From NCBI RefSeq assembly GCF_900111095.1, contig NZ_FOGB01000005.1:1-35995 (forward strand): DNA of 35,995 nucleotides, in the 5' to 3' direction. This document shows, piece after piece, positions 17,503-25,857 of this stretch. Position numbers and translations under genes: made by a program. The stretch is from Amphritea atlantica (GTDB lineage: Bacteria > Pseudomonadota > Gammaproteobacteria > Pseudomonadales > Balneatricaceae). A model generated the notes under the pieces. The model had not been told where the DNA came from. It saw nothing but the letters and a program-made list of their open reading frames with translations, and ran no database searches. The stretch's first letter is position 1, and each line of letters opens with the position of its first letter.

Positions 17503-17518
17503 GAGCAATAACAGTACC
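17503..17518 (-). promoter_or_regulatory. Sigma54 promoter upstream of the sRNA/transporter operon
   Basis: The minus strand reads TGGTACTGTTATTGCT, one mismatch from TGGCAC-N5-TTGCW, with GG-N10-GC. A TGCGACA word at 17616-17622 lies 98 bp upstream, as at the E1 alpha promoter. Confidence 0.55.
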
Positions 17519-17791
17519 AAAAACATAAGTTATTGATAATTGTACGAAATAACTAATTTTTAAATTAACCCGCCCTATTGAATGGCAGCAAATGAAACAG
17601 ACTGTCTCGATTTGATGCGACAGAAAGTCTTAAAAATGTATAGCGAAAGAAAGAAGATAAAAATTTAGGCTAACCTATCTCATTTTATATAACTCTGATT
17701 AAAGCGGCACTTTAATTTAACGCCACAGTATGATTCATAAAGATGAAACATACTGTTGCAGAACAGCCTCTTTTTTATAAAACAACTCTTT

Positions 17792-17808
17792 TACAAAACA
17801 CTGACTCA
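17792..17808 (+). promoter_or_regulatory. Putative activator site for the porin promoter
   Basis: TACAAAACACTGACTCA matches TGAGACACACTGACTCA (7210-7226) at 13 of 17 positions, with the right half intact. It ends 92 bp before the porin -24 element. Confidence 0.3.
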
Positions 17809-17900
17809 TATAATAAAAACCATCCAAACCAAAACAAAAAAACCACAACCCATTGAAATCATTAATATCTTTTAATTTTTAGAAAACAAAATAAATTTTT

Positions 17901-17916
17901 TGGCATATTCTCTGCT
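17901..17916 (+). promoter_or_regulatory. Sigma54 promoter of the porin gene
   Basis: TGGCATATTCTCTGCT has GG and GC 10 bases apart and only two consensus mismatches. The predicted start is near 17928, about 100 bases before the porin ATG. The surrounding 17440-18031 is AT-rich and otherwise holds no gene that I can support. Confidence 0.6.
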
Positions 17917-18031
17917 CCTTCTCCTGCGGGTCGATGTTAAATCAATTTTTCACATTCCTATTTATATAAATAGTATAACGTGAAAACCCCGTAAATAAAT
18001 CTAACTATAAATTCCGTTGGGGAGTAACTCT

Positions 18032-19237
18032 ATGAACTTAAAAAAATCATCCCGCAAAAAGATGGTGCTAATCAGCCCTGTTAAAACACTGACAGCGATG
18101 ATGATGCTATCAGGGGCAGCAACCCATGCATCTGCCGATATTCTGATCGGCGAAGCAGCTAATACCAAGCTATCGATGTATGGCATTCTTGATGCGGGGA
18201 TTCTCTATCAGGACAAGGTATCCACTGATGGTGATGAGAAACTGGGATTGGAAACCAGTGGCTTACGTCAAACCGTTCTTGGCTTTAAAGGGTCCCGGTC
18301 ACTGGATAATGGAATGGATGCCTTTTTTAATCTTGAAGCCCACTTCGATCTGGACACCGGTATGTTTCATGGTACCGGTGATGCCAGTACAGACGGAGAT
18401 GACAGTAGTGGCAGGCTGTTGTTCCGGCGCCAGGCAAATCTGGGAGTAACCGGCGACTGGGGAACGGTTATCATTGGTCGTCAATACGGCCCTGCTCTGC
18501 TTGCACATCTGGGTACAGAACCCCGTATATTCAAAGAACAGTTCTCTAATCTGTATGCCTGGGCCTATAGTCAGTACTTCTCTACCGTTAACGACCCCGC
18601 CAGCACGGATGGCCGCAATGCCAATAATGATGTCGGTATCTTCTTTAAAAATGCGGTGCAATATCGCAACAACATCAATGGCTTAGACTTCGGTGTGCTG
18701 TACTCCTTCGGCGGTCAGGAAGGCTCTCAGAAAGAGGGGGATGTTATTGCTATTGGTGCTGCGTATAACACAGGCCCAGTAACGCTGTCCGGTTCTTATC
18801 AGAATATGCGTGACCAGCAAACCGCTGAAGATGTTGTTACCAGCTGGGCACTGGGTGCCGCCTATGCGGTTGGTGATCTGAACTTCAAAACCAATTTCAT
18901 GAACACTGAAAACAATGATGCTAACGGCAATCAGATTCTGGATCTGGATGCTCTTGGCGTTGGCATGGACTGGCAGTGGAATGAGAAAAACAGCGCGACG
19001 ATCGCTTACTACGTCAATAAGGATAAAGCGCCAGCCAAGAGTGTAGAAACTAAATCACTGGTGTTAAGCAACGAATACACCATTGGTGAATCGACGATTG
19101 TTTATGCTCAGTTGGCCCATGTTGATGCGGATGAGATGGGTACTATTTCACGCTATGCCACCTCAATTGTTGCCAGCCCTGCACCTGCAGGCGAGACAAC
19201 CACACTGATCAACGTTGGTTTTAACTTTGCTTTCTAA
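18032..19237 (+). CDS. Gram-negative outer-membrane porin
   Basis: This 401-residue protein has a long basic signal peptide (cleavage after THASA, about residue 35). Alternating beta-strand sequence follows (LSMYGILDAGILYQDKV, RQTVLGFKGSRSLDNG) and it ends with a C-terminal Phe (VGFNFAF), the BamA recognition signal. It is a 16-strand general porin of the OmpC/Omp32 kind, likely the outer-membrane entry for the growth substrate since it shares a sigma54 promoter type with the catabolic genes. The start ATG 18032 has GGGGAG 8 bases upstream. Confidence 0.9.
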   Translation: MNLKKSSRKKMVLISPVKTLTAMMMLSGAATHASADILIGEAANTKLSMYGILDAGILYQDKVSTDGDEKLGLETSGLRQTVLGFKGSRSLDNGMDAFFNLEAHFDLDTGMFHGTGDASTDGDDSSGRLLFRRQANLGVTGDWGTVIIGRQYGPALLAHLGTEPRIFKEQFSNLYAWAYSQYFSTVNDPASTDGRNANNDVGIFFKNAVQYRNNINGLDFGVLYSFGGQEGSQKEGDVIAIGAAYNTGPVTLSGSYQNMRDQQTAEDVVTSWALGAAYAVGDLNFKTNFMNTENNDANGNQILDLDALGVGMDWQWNEKNSATIAYYVNKDKAPAKSVETKSLVLSNEYTIGESTIVYAQLAHVDADEMGTISRYATSIVASPAPAGETTTLINVGFNFAF

Positions 19238-19254
19238 CTAACCCCTTCCTCTGT

Positions 19255-19290
19255 AAGCCCCTTGGAAGCCTGCTTCCCTGGGGCTTTTGC
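19255..19290 (+). terminator. Porin terminator
   Basis: The nested stems AAGCCCC / GGGGCTT and GGAAG / CTTCC are followed by TTGCTTTT. They lie 18 bp after the porin stop. From 19291 to 19655 I see no gene, promoter or repeat. Confidence 0.8.
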
Positions 19291-19655
19291 TTTTCTGCTC
19301 TGACCACTTATTTACCGTACCTCCTAACCCGCCCTCCATTCATTCCAGCAGCATTGGAATAACCCCTATTTTCCAACAACCCCTATCATCCAATCTAAGC
19401 AACAAGGCATGTAAGTCTGCACGGGAAAAACACTCGCCTGTGACTAAGTCGCGGTAGCTATGTATCAGAGACCGAAATATGTCTTCAACCTGAAGAAACT
19501 ATTGAGCCATCCAGGGGTGAGCGTTGAACAGTCTGGCGAGACGATGAGATGACGGGTTAACAAAAGAAAAGATCGGAGCGTTTCATGTGGCGCACACGAC
19601 AAATCAGACCTGGCCCCCCCCCAGGCTAACAGCGCATTAACTATATCCCCCCCTG

Positions 19656-19685
19656 AAACAAAAAAGGCACGCTCGAAAGCGTGCC
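19656..19685 (-). terminator. Terminator of the E1 alpha-GMC operon
   Basis: GGCACGCT-CGAA-AGCGTGCC, an 8-bp stem with tetraloop (19666-19685), is followed on the minus strand by T6. It lies 35 bp after the GMC gene. Confidence 0.85.
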
Positions 19686-19719
19686 AAAGAGTTACACCGA
19701 GTGAAACAGGTTACAGCGG

Positions 19720-21300
19720 TCAGATCGCCTTTTTCTTCATCTGGTCAGCAATATAATCGGCCTGACGAATCGCCAGAGCCACAATCGTCAGAGTGGGGTT
19801 CTCAGTACCACTGGAGGTGAACTGGCTACCGTCAGAGACAAACAGGTTATCAATATCGTGCGCCTGCCCCCAGCGGTTAACCACACCATCTCTGGCATGC
19901 TCACTCATGCGGTTGGTGCCCATATTATGACTGGCAGGATAAGGCGGCAGATTATTAACCTTCAGCGCACCCACTGCATCGAACAGCTCTTTGGACCTGT
20001 CATAGGCATGGTTGCGCATACGAGTATCATTGATATGGTCCGCTTTATAGACCACTGGCACCGGCAGACCATACTGATCTTTCTCTGTCGGATGCAGGGT
20101 AATGTTGTTGGATTCAACCGCCATATCCTCACCACAGATCCAGAAACCCGCCATTTTGTCATAGTTAGCCAGAGAGTCCGCCAGCTCACGCCCCCAGCCA
20201 CCTTTACCAGGATTAAGGAAGGCAGACATAAAGGGCAGCCCCAGATGCAGAATTTCAAGCTCATAACCGGCAACATGTCCACGACCCGGATCATTATTCT
20301 TCCACTCGTGAACAATACCCGGCACCACCGTACTCTTATACATATGCACAGGCTTTTCGAACTCGGCATAGACCCCACCAGTGGTATGGGTCATATAGTT
20401 CTGACCCACCTGACCAGAGGAGTTCGCCAGACCATCAGGGAACATCGATGAAGCGGAGTTCAGCAACATCCGTGGAGATTCGATGGAGTTACCCGCGACA
20501 GCAACCACGCGCGCTTTTTGCAGATGCTGATTGCCATCTTTATCCGCATAGAGGACACCGGTTACCTTGCCGGTTTTATCATGTTCGATCCGCAGTACCA
20601 TGGATTGCGGACGCACCTCAGTTTTACCCGTAGCTTCCGCTTTCGGAATTTCGGTGTACATGGTTGACCACTTAGCACCGATACGACAACCCTGCATACA
20701 GAAACCATTCACCTGGCAGGATGGACGCCCATCACGGGTCTCGGTATTAATGGCCAGGGTCGCCTGCTCGCACTTCGCACCGATACGGTTGGCTCCCTCT
20801 TTGACCACCTTATAGTGACTACTCTCGCCATGAAAAGGCATGCCGGTGGCTTTGGTGCCACAGACACCCATCTTCTTTTCCGCCTTTTCGTAGTAAGGCT
20901 CCATCTCTTTCAGCGTCACCGGCCAGTCAAGCACGTTGGCACCAGGCACGGTGCCGTTGGTGGTTTTCATCTTGAACTCGTGTTCCTGAAAACGCATCGC
21001 CACACCCGCCCAGTGCATCGTCGCACCACCCACACCTTTTACAATCCAGGCAGGCAGGTTGGGAAAATCTTTTGCAATCCGGGCGGGGCCAACAACATAA
21101 CGTTTATCCAGCCAGGAAATTTTGCCAAACATCTTCCATTCATCGTTTTCAATATCGTCCATCTTAAAGCGTTTGCCCGCTTCAAGAACGACTGAGCGGA
21201 TCCCCTTCTGCGCCAGCTCATTTGCCAATGTACCGCCACCAGCACCGGAACCAATAATGACCACCAGGCTGTCATCGTTTAAATCAAATTTAGTAGACAT
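19720..21300 (-). CDS. GMC-family FAD dehydrogenase (large subunit) with [3Fe-4S] motif
   Basis: This 526-residue protein has a dinucleotide-binding GSGAGGG (17-23), GMC substrate-domain features and active-site His458 (SHNMGTNRMS) and Asn501 (SSGTENPTLT). Cys195, Cys201 and Cys205 form C-x5-C-x3-C, the [3Fe-4S] pattern of bacterial FAD-glucose and related membrane dehydrogenases. It has no signal peptide, so it is probably exported as a folded heterodimer with the Tat-bearing small subunit encoded 14 bp upstream. The usual multihaem cytochrome subunit is absent. It oxidises an alcohol, polyol or sugar; the substrate is unknown. It is the last gene of the sigma54-driven operon. Confidence 0.88.
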   Translation of the reverse strand: MSTKFDLNDDSLVVIIGSGAGGGTLANELAQKGIRSVVLEAGKRFKMDDIENDEWKMFGKISWLDKRYVVGPARIAKDFPNLPAWIVKGVGGATMHWAGVAMRFQEHEFKMKTTNGTVPGANVLDWPVTLKEMEPYYEKAEKKMGVCGTKATGMPFHGESSHYKVVKEGANRIGAKCEQATLAINTETRDGRPSCQVNGFCMQGCRIGAKWSTMYTEIPKAEATGKTEVRPQSMVLRIEHDKTGKVTGVLYADKDGNQHLQKARVVAVAGNSIESPRMLLNSASSMFPDGLANSSGQVGQNYMTHTTGGVYAEFEKPVHMYKSTVVPGIVHEWKNNDPGRGHVAGYELEILHLGLPFMSAFLNPGKGGWGRELADSLANYDKMAGFWICGEDMAVESNNITLHPTEKDQYGLPVPVVYKADHINDTRMRNHAYDRSKELFDAVGALKVNNLPPYPASHNMGTNRMSEHARDGVVNRWGQAHDIDNLFVSDGSQFTSSGTENPTLTIVALAIRQADYIADQMKKKAI

Positions 21301-21314
21301 AGCTATTCCTCTCT

Positions 21315-21893
21315 TCAGATCCAGTCAATATCGTTGTAACCACGGTTGATGTAGCCGCCCTTTTCCCAGGCGGATCCACCATAGCCAAAGCGAGGCCACA
21401 GATCGGGGTTGTTGTAGATGCCCATCATCAGGGCGCCTTTAATATTCTGAAAGAAAGGAGACGACTCGATCTGTTTCAGCACAGATACCCGGTCTTTTTC
21501 AGATTTAATATCGATATAACTGACACCGAAAAGCTGCGAAGCGATCTGGTCCAGAGATTTAGCACCGTCGGCCAGTTCCGATAATTTTTTATCATCGGAG
21601 GCAGCGGCCTGAATCATTGGCGTTAACACCTGAGTGTAATATTTATCTTCCAGGGTATCGTGAGGGTAAATATCCCGCGCCATTTTCAACAGTGTGGTAT
21701 TCGCTTTTTCACCAATTTTCTTCGCTGCGTAAGAATCAGGCGCGAACAAACCTCCGCCAAGAACAACAGCCGAAGCGGCGACGGCATAGGTACCCGTTTT
21801 AGACAGAAAGCGTCGGCGATTCATGCAAACTTCACCTGCCTTGCCTTTTCTGGCACTCGTAGACTGCAGTAAATCTTTTTTATTTTTATTCAT
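21315..21893 (-). CDS. Tat-exported small subunit of the GMC dehydrogenase (gluconate 2-dehydrogenase subunit 3 family)
   Basis: This 192-residue protein has twin-arginine signal NRRRFLSKTG (about 25-34) followed by a hydrophobic stretch. The mature part (LLKMARDIYPHDTLEDKYY, then GALMMGIYNNPDLWPRFGY) matches the gluconate 2-dehydrogenase subunit 3 / FAD-GDH gamma family. It acts as chaperone and export partner for the FAD subunit. There are 23 extra residues before the Tat motif. Confidence 0.85.
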   Translation of the reverse strand: MNKNKKDLLQSTSARKGKAGEVCMNRRRFLSKTGTYAVAASAVVLGGGLFAPDSYAAKKIGEKANTTLLKMARDIYPHDTLEDKYYTQVLTPMIQAAASDDKKLSELADGAKSLDQIASQLFGVSYIDIKSEKDRVSVLKQIESSPFFQNIKGALMMGIYNNPDLWPRFGYGGSAWEKGGYINRGYNDIDWI

Positions 21894-21973
21894 AATAATC
21901 TCCAGGATTAATATTATTTTTTAAACTGATTAGCGATCAGACTAAACAGCTAAAAACGCCACGTTCGATTAAC

Positions 21974-22735
21974 CTAAATATATTTATCGATATAACGATT
22001 AAGATATGCATCAAGCCCATCAAGGGATTTTAAAACAAAGCTTTCACCTGATTTATTCATTAGCTGGGCAAGGGATATATGCTTACCTTCAACAATAAAG
22101 GGATTCAGCTGACACTTTTCATAAAACCGGTTGGAAATATTCCACATCGCTGGCAGATCGCCGTCACATAAAATAACCGCGTGCATCAGCAGCGCCATAT
22201 CCCGGTCATCGGTACGGGCCAGAGGGTTGGTGATCTTCTTCCAGCGCTGAGCGGTTCCGGCGAGTTTCTGCCCCCCAACCACCACATTAAAATCACCATC
22301 GCAGAAGGCTCCCTCGATAGAGGCGCACTCTCCCTGAATGCCGTTGTCGGATAGCCACCCCAGAATCGCATTGCAGATCACCCGATAACTGTCGCGGATA
22401 CTCATCTGACCTTTTTTGCACTTGATTGCCATGGTCAGATTGATGAAGCCCTCACTCTGCGGCGTCAGCTCTCCTCCGGTACTGCGAATCACCACCGGCC
22501 AGCCCTGCTCAGCACAATAGTCGCTGGCCGCCTGAAAGTTACTACGATTGGTAGCACTTTTAGGCACAACCAGGGCCTGCTTACTGCGCCACAATGCATA
22601 ACCGCACTGCACCCGACCGCTCAGCACCTGATCCAGAAGCGTCTGCTCAAGCTCGAGACCTGCAGAAATTTCAACCGGCGTATTGCGCTTTATCTTAGCG
22701 ATACGGCTGCGCCCGCTGATGGTCAGACTATTCAC
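21974..22735 (-). CDS. Lipoate-protein ligase A-like protein
   Basis: This 253-residue protein of the biotin/lipoate ligase fold has an RSTGGELTPQSEGFINLTM lipoate-binding loop and the GGQKLAGTAQRW motif with the conserved Lys. The loop differs from classical LplA (RR-x2-GGG-x-V-x-HD): it has GGE and PQ instead. Its place directly after the lipoyl domain and E2 genes suggests it loads lipoate onto that domain. The GTG start at 22735 has GGGAG 7 bases upstream and overlaps the E2 stop codon region, indicating coupling. A longer frame to 22804 exists but would run inside the E2 gene. Confidence 0.75.
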   Translation of the reverse strand: MNSLTISGRSRIAKIKRNTPVEISAGLELEQTLLDQVLSGRVQCGYALWRSKQALVVPKSATNRSNFQAASDYCAEQGWPVVIRSTGGELTPQSEGFINLTMAIKCKKGQMSIRDSYRVICNAILGWLSDNGIQGECASIEGAFCDGDFNVVVGGQKLAGTAQRWKKITNPLARTDDRDMALLMHAVILCDGDLPAMWNISNRFYEKCQLNPFIVEGKHISLAQLMNKSGESFVLKSLDGLDAYLNRYIDKYI

Positions 22736-23405
22736 TTTCGATCTCCCGACAGAGATCAGAGAGAAAATCAGCCGCCGGACCACCATCAACCCCGCGATGA
22801 TCAAAGGTCAGGGACAGGCCCATCATCCGTCTGGTTACAAACTGCCCATCCTCGACAGCCACCTCCGCATAGGTTTCCCCTATCCCTAAAATAGCCAGTT
22901 GCGGCAGGTTGATAAGGGGGGTAAAAAACCGCACCCGGCTGCGACCGATGTTGGTCAGGGTAAAGGTACCGCCCTTCATCTCCGAGACTGTTAACTGCCC
23001 ATCTTTAGCCCGGTTAAGCAGCTCACGACGGGCGGCAGCACGCTCCTGAATATCTTTCTGATCAGCGGCAAACAACGCTGGCGCCATCAACTTGCCACCG
23101 GGCAAGCCAATGGCATAACACAGATCGATATTGCGGTAGATAGAGATCTCATTGTTTTCAATACGCCCATTCAGCACCGGGTGCTTCGCCAGGACGTTGA
23201 CAACGTAGTCAGCGAGCAGGTCTTCAACCGAGATGTTAACCCCCTGCTCTGCCATTTTCTCCTTACGCCGCCACATAGTATCAACGCAGCAAACGGCATG
23301 GTGAGTCAGCTGAGCAGCCTCATCAAGGCTGCGTCGCATATTGTTGGCAATCATGCCCCTCAAGCCTTTGAGAGGCGTTACCCTGAGTGTATCTGAGGCG
23401 GTCAT
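22728..23405 (-). CDS. Stand-alone E2 acyltransferase core of a 2-oxoacid/acetoin dehydrogenase complex
   Basis: This 225-residue protein consists only of the catalytic domain of dihydrolipoamide acyltransferases: PLKGLRGMIANNMRRSL at the N-terminus and the active-site H203-RGV-D207-GG near the C-terminus. The lipoyl domain and the peripheral-subunit-binding domain that normally precede it are missing. The lipoyl domain is instead encoded by the separate gene 17 bp upstream. It transfers the acyl group from lipoyl to CoA. Confidence 0.85.
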   Translation of the reverse strand: MTASDTLRVTPLKGLRGMIANNMRRSLDEAAQLTHHAVCCVDTMWRRKEKMAEQGVNISVEDLLADYVVNVLAKHPVLNGRIENNEISIYRNIDLCYAIGLPGGKLMAPALFAADQKDIQERAAARRELLNRAKDGQLTVSEMKGGTFTLTNIGRSRVRFFTPLINLPQLAILGIGETYAEVAVEDGQFVTRRMMGLSLTFDHRGVDGGPAADFLSDLCREIESE

Positions 23406-23422
23406 CTGTCTCTCCCGATCTG

Positions 23423-23656
23423 CTAGCCGATAGTTGCCACGGTCTGGCCCTTTTCGACAATTTCATCTACATCATTGATGATCTTTAAGACCCCGGAAGC
23501 GGTTGCTTCCAGTTCATACTGAATCTTTTCAACCATCAGTTCTGCGATCACATCACCCTCGGCAACCTCACCACCATCACTGGCCAGCCAGGAGGTGATA
23601 ACCCCCTCAGAGTCTTCTTCCCACATATCGACGGGTACAATTACATCAGTTGTCAT
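23423..23656 (-). CDS. Free-standing lipoyl-domain protein
   Basis: This 77-residue protein is a single biotinyl/lipoyl domain. The modified Lys is probably K44 in LMVEKIQYELE, with the usual Gly turn later (ATASG). It has the size and fold of the lipoyl domain of E2 but is a separate polypeptide between E1 beta and the E2 core. It would be the mobile carrier between E1 and E2. Confidence 0.88.
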   Translation of the reverse strand: MTTDVIVPVDMWEEDSEGVITSWLASDGGEVAEGDVIAELMVEKIQYELEATASGVLKIINDVDEIVEKGQTVATIG

Positions 23657-23659
23657 CTG

Positions 23660-24682
23660 TTAGTCTTCCTTCATTTTGTTAAAAGCTGCGATAATTTTTT
23701 CCGGGCTTGGTAGCGCCCACTGCTCCATAGGACGGGCAAACGGAATCGGAATGTCGGGATATGCCACTCGCTGAGGCGCCGCTTTCAAAGGAACGCCGGC
23801 CTCGACCACACTGGCGATAATCTCTGCGGTCATGCCGTAGCTGTGATAATCCTCATCCACTACAATCAGGCGGCCGGTTTTCTTAACCGACTCAATCACC
23901 GTGTCACGGTCCAGCGGTGCCAGCGAACGCAAGTCAACCACTTCCGCACTGACACCCTGTTCTTCGAGAATCCGCGCAGCCTTCAGACCGAAGTGCACAC
24001 CGGAGGTGATCCCCACAATCGTGACATCGGTGCCTGGACGGGTGACCACGGCCTTACCCAGTTCAACCTCATAGGCGGCTTCCGGCACATGCACGATGGC
24101 CTCTTTTTCAGTCCCCAGCCACCCCATTCCCTGCAGGGCCTTATGGAACATGAACACCACCGGGTTAGGATCACGAATCGCGGCAATCATCATCCCTTTG
24201 GCATCGTAGGCATTGGAGGGCGCAACCACTTTCATACCCGGCAGATGGGCAAAGGTGGCATGGACACACTGAGAGTGCTGCCCACCATCGGAGTAACCCC
24301 CACCGGTGGAGGTCATCAGCACCATCGGCACCGTGACATTACCGCCTGAGAAATAGGTGTTCTTTGCCATCATGTTGTAGATTGCGTCGAAACAAACCCC
24401 GAAGAAGTCGACAAACATCAGCTCGACAACCGGCTTCATACCATCGGATGCAGCACCCACAGCAGCACCGATAAAAGCGGTTTCAGAGATCGGCGTATCG
24501 CGCACACGCTCACCACCAAACTCTTCGTGCAGCCCACGGGTATTACCGAATACACCACCTAACTCACCGATGTCTTCACCCATCACAAACACTTTGTCAT
24601 CGATGCGCATCTCCTGAGCAATCGCTTCTGCCATCGCCCGGGCGATCGTCAACTTGCGTTCTTTTTCTTTTACCTGAGTCAT
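23660..24682 (-). CDS. acoB: E1 beta subunit, acetoin/pyruvate-type dehydrogenase
   Basis: This 340-residue transketolase-like subunit (RKLTIARAMAEAIAQEM, GEDIGELGGVFGNTRGL, PISETAFIGAAVGAA) matches E1 beta of acetoin and pyruvate dehydrogenases. It pairs with the alpha subunit to bind thiamine diphosphate and decarboxylate or cleave the substrate. The stop lies 3 bp before the lipoyl-domain ATG. Acetoin versus another 2-oxo compound cannot be decided from sequence alone. Confidence 0.85.
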   Translation of the reverse strand: MTQVKEKERKLTIARAMAEAIAQEMRIDDKVFVMGEDIGELGGVFGNTRGLHEEFGGERVRDTPISETAFIGAAVGAASDGMKPVVELMFVDFFGVCFDAIYNMMAKNTYFSGGNVTVPMVLMTSTGGGYSDGGQHSQCVHATFAHLPGMKVVAPSNAYDAKGMMIAAIRDPNPVVFMFHKALQGMGWLGTEKEAIVHVPEAAYEVELGKAVVTRPGTDVTIVGITSGVHFGLKAARILEEQGVSAEVVDLRSLAPLDRDTVIESVKKTGRLIVVDEDYHSYGMTAEIIASVVEAGVPLKAAPQRVAYPDIPIPFARPMEQWALPSPEKIIAAFNKMKED

Positions 24683-24723
24683 GTTTATATCTCCTCAATC
24701 CTGACCTGATTTCGCATTACCGC

Positions 24724-25710
24724 TTAGACAAATACTTTTTGCATCGCCTCTTCAGGCGCGGCGTATTCACTGTCACGGGCAAACTGTATCGCTGCGTCAA
24801 CCGCTGCATGCGCTTCCTCTACCAGCGCAGCATCTGTGGCATCGGTCAGAATTCCCTCGTCCAGCAGGCGTTGCTTCATAACCGGAATGGGATCGATCTT
24901 CTGCAGAGCCTCTTTTTCGCCAGCCGGACGATAGGTTTCACCATCCCCCATAAAGTGACCTGCCAGACGTGAGGTTTCGATCTCGATAAGCGTGGGGCCT
25001 CCACCATTGCGGGCACGGGCAATCGCTTCACCGACCACATCAAAGATGGCAACCGGATCGTTCCCTGCGATAAATTCACCGGGCATACCATAGGCAACCG
25101 CCCGATCCGAGTTCCGATCAATCGCGGTACTGGCTCGCTTGGAAACAGAGATCCCCCAGGAGTTATCTTCGATAATAAAGATGACTGGCAGCTTCCAGAC
25201 ACCTGCCATATTCAGCGCTTCGTGGAACGCTCCCTGGTTAGCAGCCCCCTCACCCAGATAGGCCACCGCGATTCCACTTTTCTTCTGCATCACCCGGGAT
25301 AACGCAGCACCCACCGCCGGGCCAACACTCTGGCCAATGATCCCTGAACAGGAGAAGTTAACGTTGGCATCAAAGATATGCATATGTCCGCCACGACCAC
25401 CGCTGAGGCCGGTCTTCTTACCGAAAATTTCGGCAGCCATCGCTTTAAGATCCACCCCTTTGGCAATCGCAACGTGATGGGGGCGGTGAGTAGAAGTGAC
25501 CACATCTTCCGCGGTCAGATGCGCGCACACACCGACAGCGCAGGGTTCCTGACCATTAGACAGATGCATCTCACCGGGAATGGGGCCGTTGGCCATATTG
25601 AAGGCGGGGCTTTTACCCTCCATGTAGATCTTTTCAATCACCTCTTCAAAGAAGCGACTCACAAGCATGTGTTTGTACATCCATACCTGTTGTTCCTGAC
25701 TCGGTTTCAT
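24724..25710 (-). CDS. acoA: E1 alpha subunit, acetoin/pyruvate-type dehydrogenase
   Basis: This 328-residue protein has the thiamine-diphosphate motif region YLGEGAANQGAFHEALNMA...NSWGIS and the GRGGHMHIFD segment of E1 alpha. It is the first gene of a seven-gene operon with a near-perfect sigma54 promoter. I chose the ATG at 25710, with GGAG 6 bases upstream; a GTG at 25722 is in frame. The AcoR-type regulator elsewhere in the island and the operon order support an acetoin-dehydrogenase-like role. No E3 gene is in the window, so E3 must be shared. Confidence 0.85.
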   Translation of the reverse strand: MKPSQEQQVWMYKHMLVSRFFEEVIEKIYMEGKSPAFNMANGPIPGEMHLSNGQEPCAVGVCAHLTAEDVVTSTHRPHHVAIAKGVDLKAMAAEIFGKKTGLSGGRGGHMHIFDANVNFSCSGIIGQSVGPAVGAALSRVMQKKSGIAVAYLGEGAANQGAFHEALNMAGVWKLPVIFIIEDNSWGISVSKRASTAIDRNSDRAVAYGMPGEFIAGNDPVAIFDVVGEAIARARNGGGPTLIEIETSRLAGHFMGDGETYRPAGEKEALQKIDPIPVMKQRLLDEGILTDATDAALVEEAHAAVDAAIQFARDSEYAAPEEAMQKVFV

Positions 25711-25758
25711 ATCATGCTCCACAGTATCAGTTGTTATATTTTTCTATATCACTGTATG

Positions 25759-25774
25759 AGCAATGCCTGTGCCA
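25759..25774 (-). promoter_or_regulatory. Sigma54 promoter of the E1 alpha-GMC operon
   Basis: The minus strand reads TGGCACAGGCATTGCT, an exact match to TGGCAC-N5-TTGCW. The predicted start is near 25747, about 37 bases before the ATG. Confidence 0.85.
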
Positions 25775-25857
25775 TAAAATTAACTACATGATTTATATAC
25801 TGTTTTTAGATATAAACGGAGTCTATGATTCACCACTGAACGGTTATGTAAATCAGG

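Noticed and set aside
19858-20451. 197-codon plus-strand open frame
   Set aside because: It lies entirely antisense to the GMC dehydrogenase, has no domain and no ribosome site, and its composition follows the opposite-strand codons.
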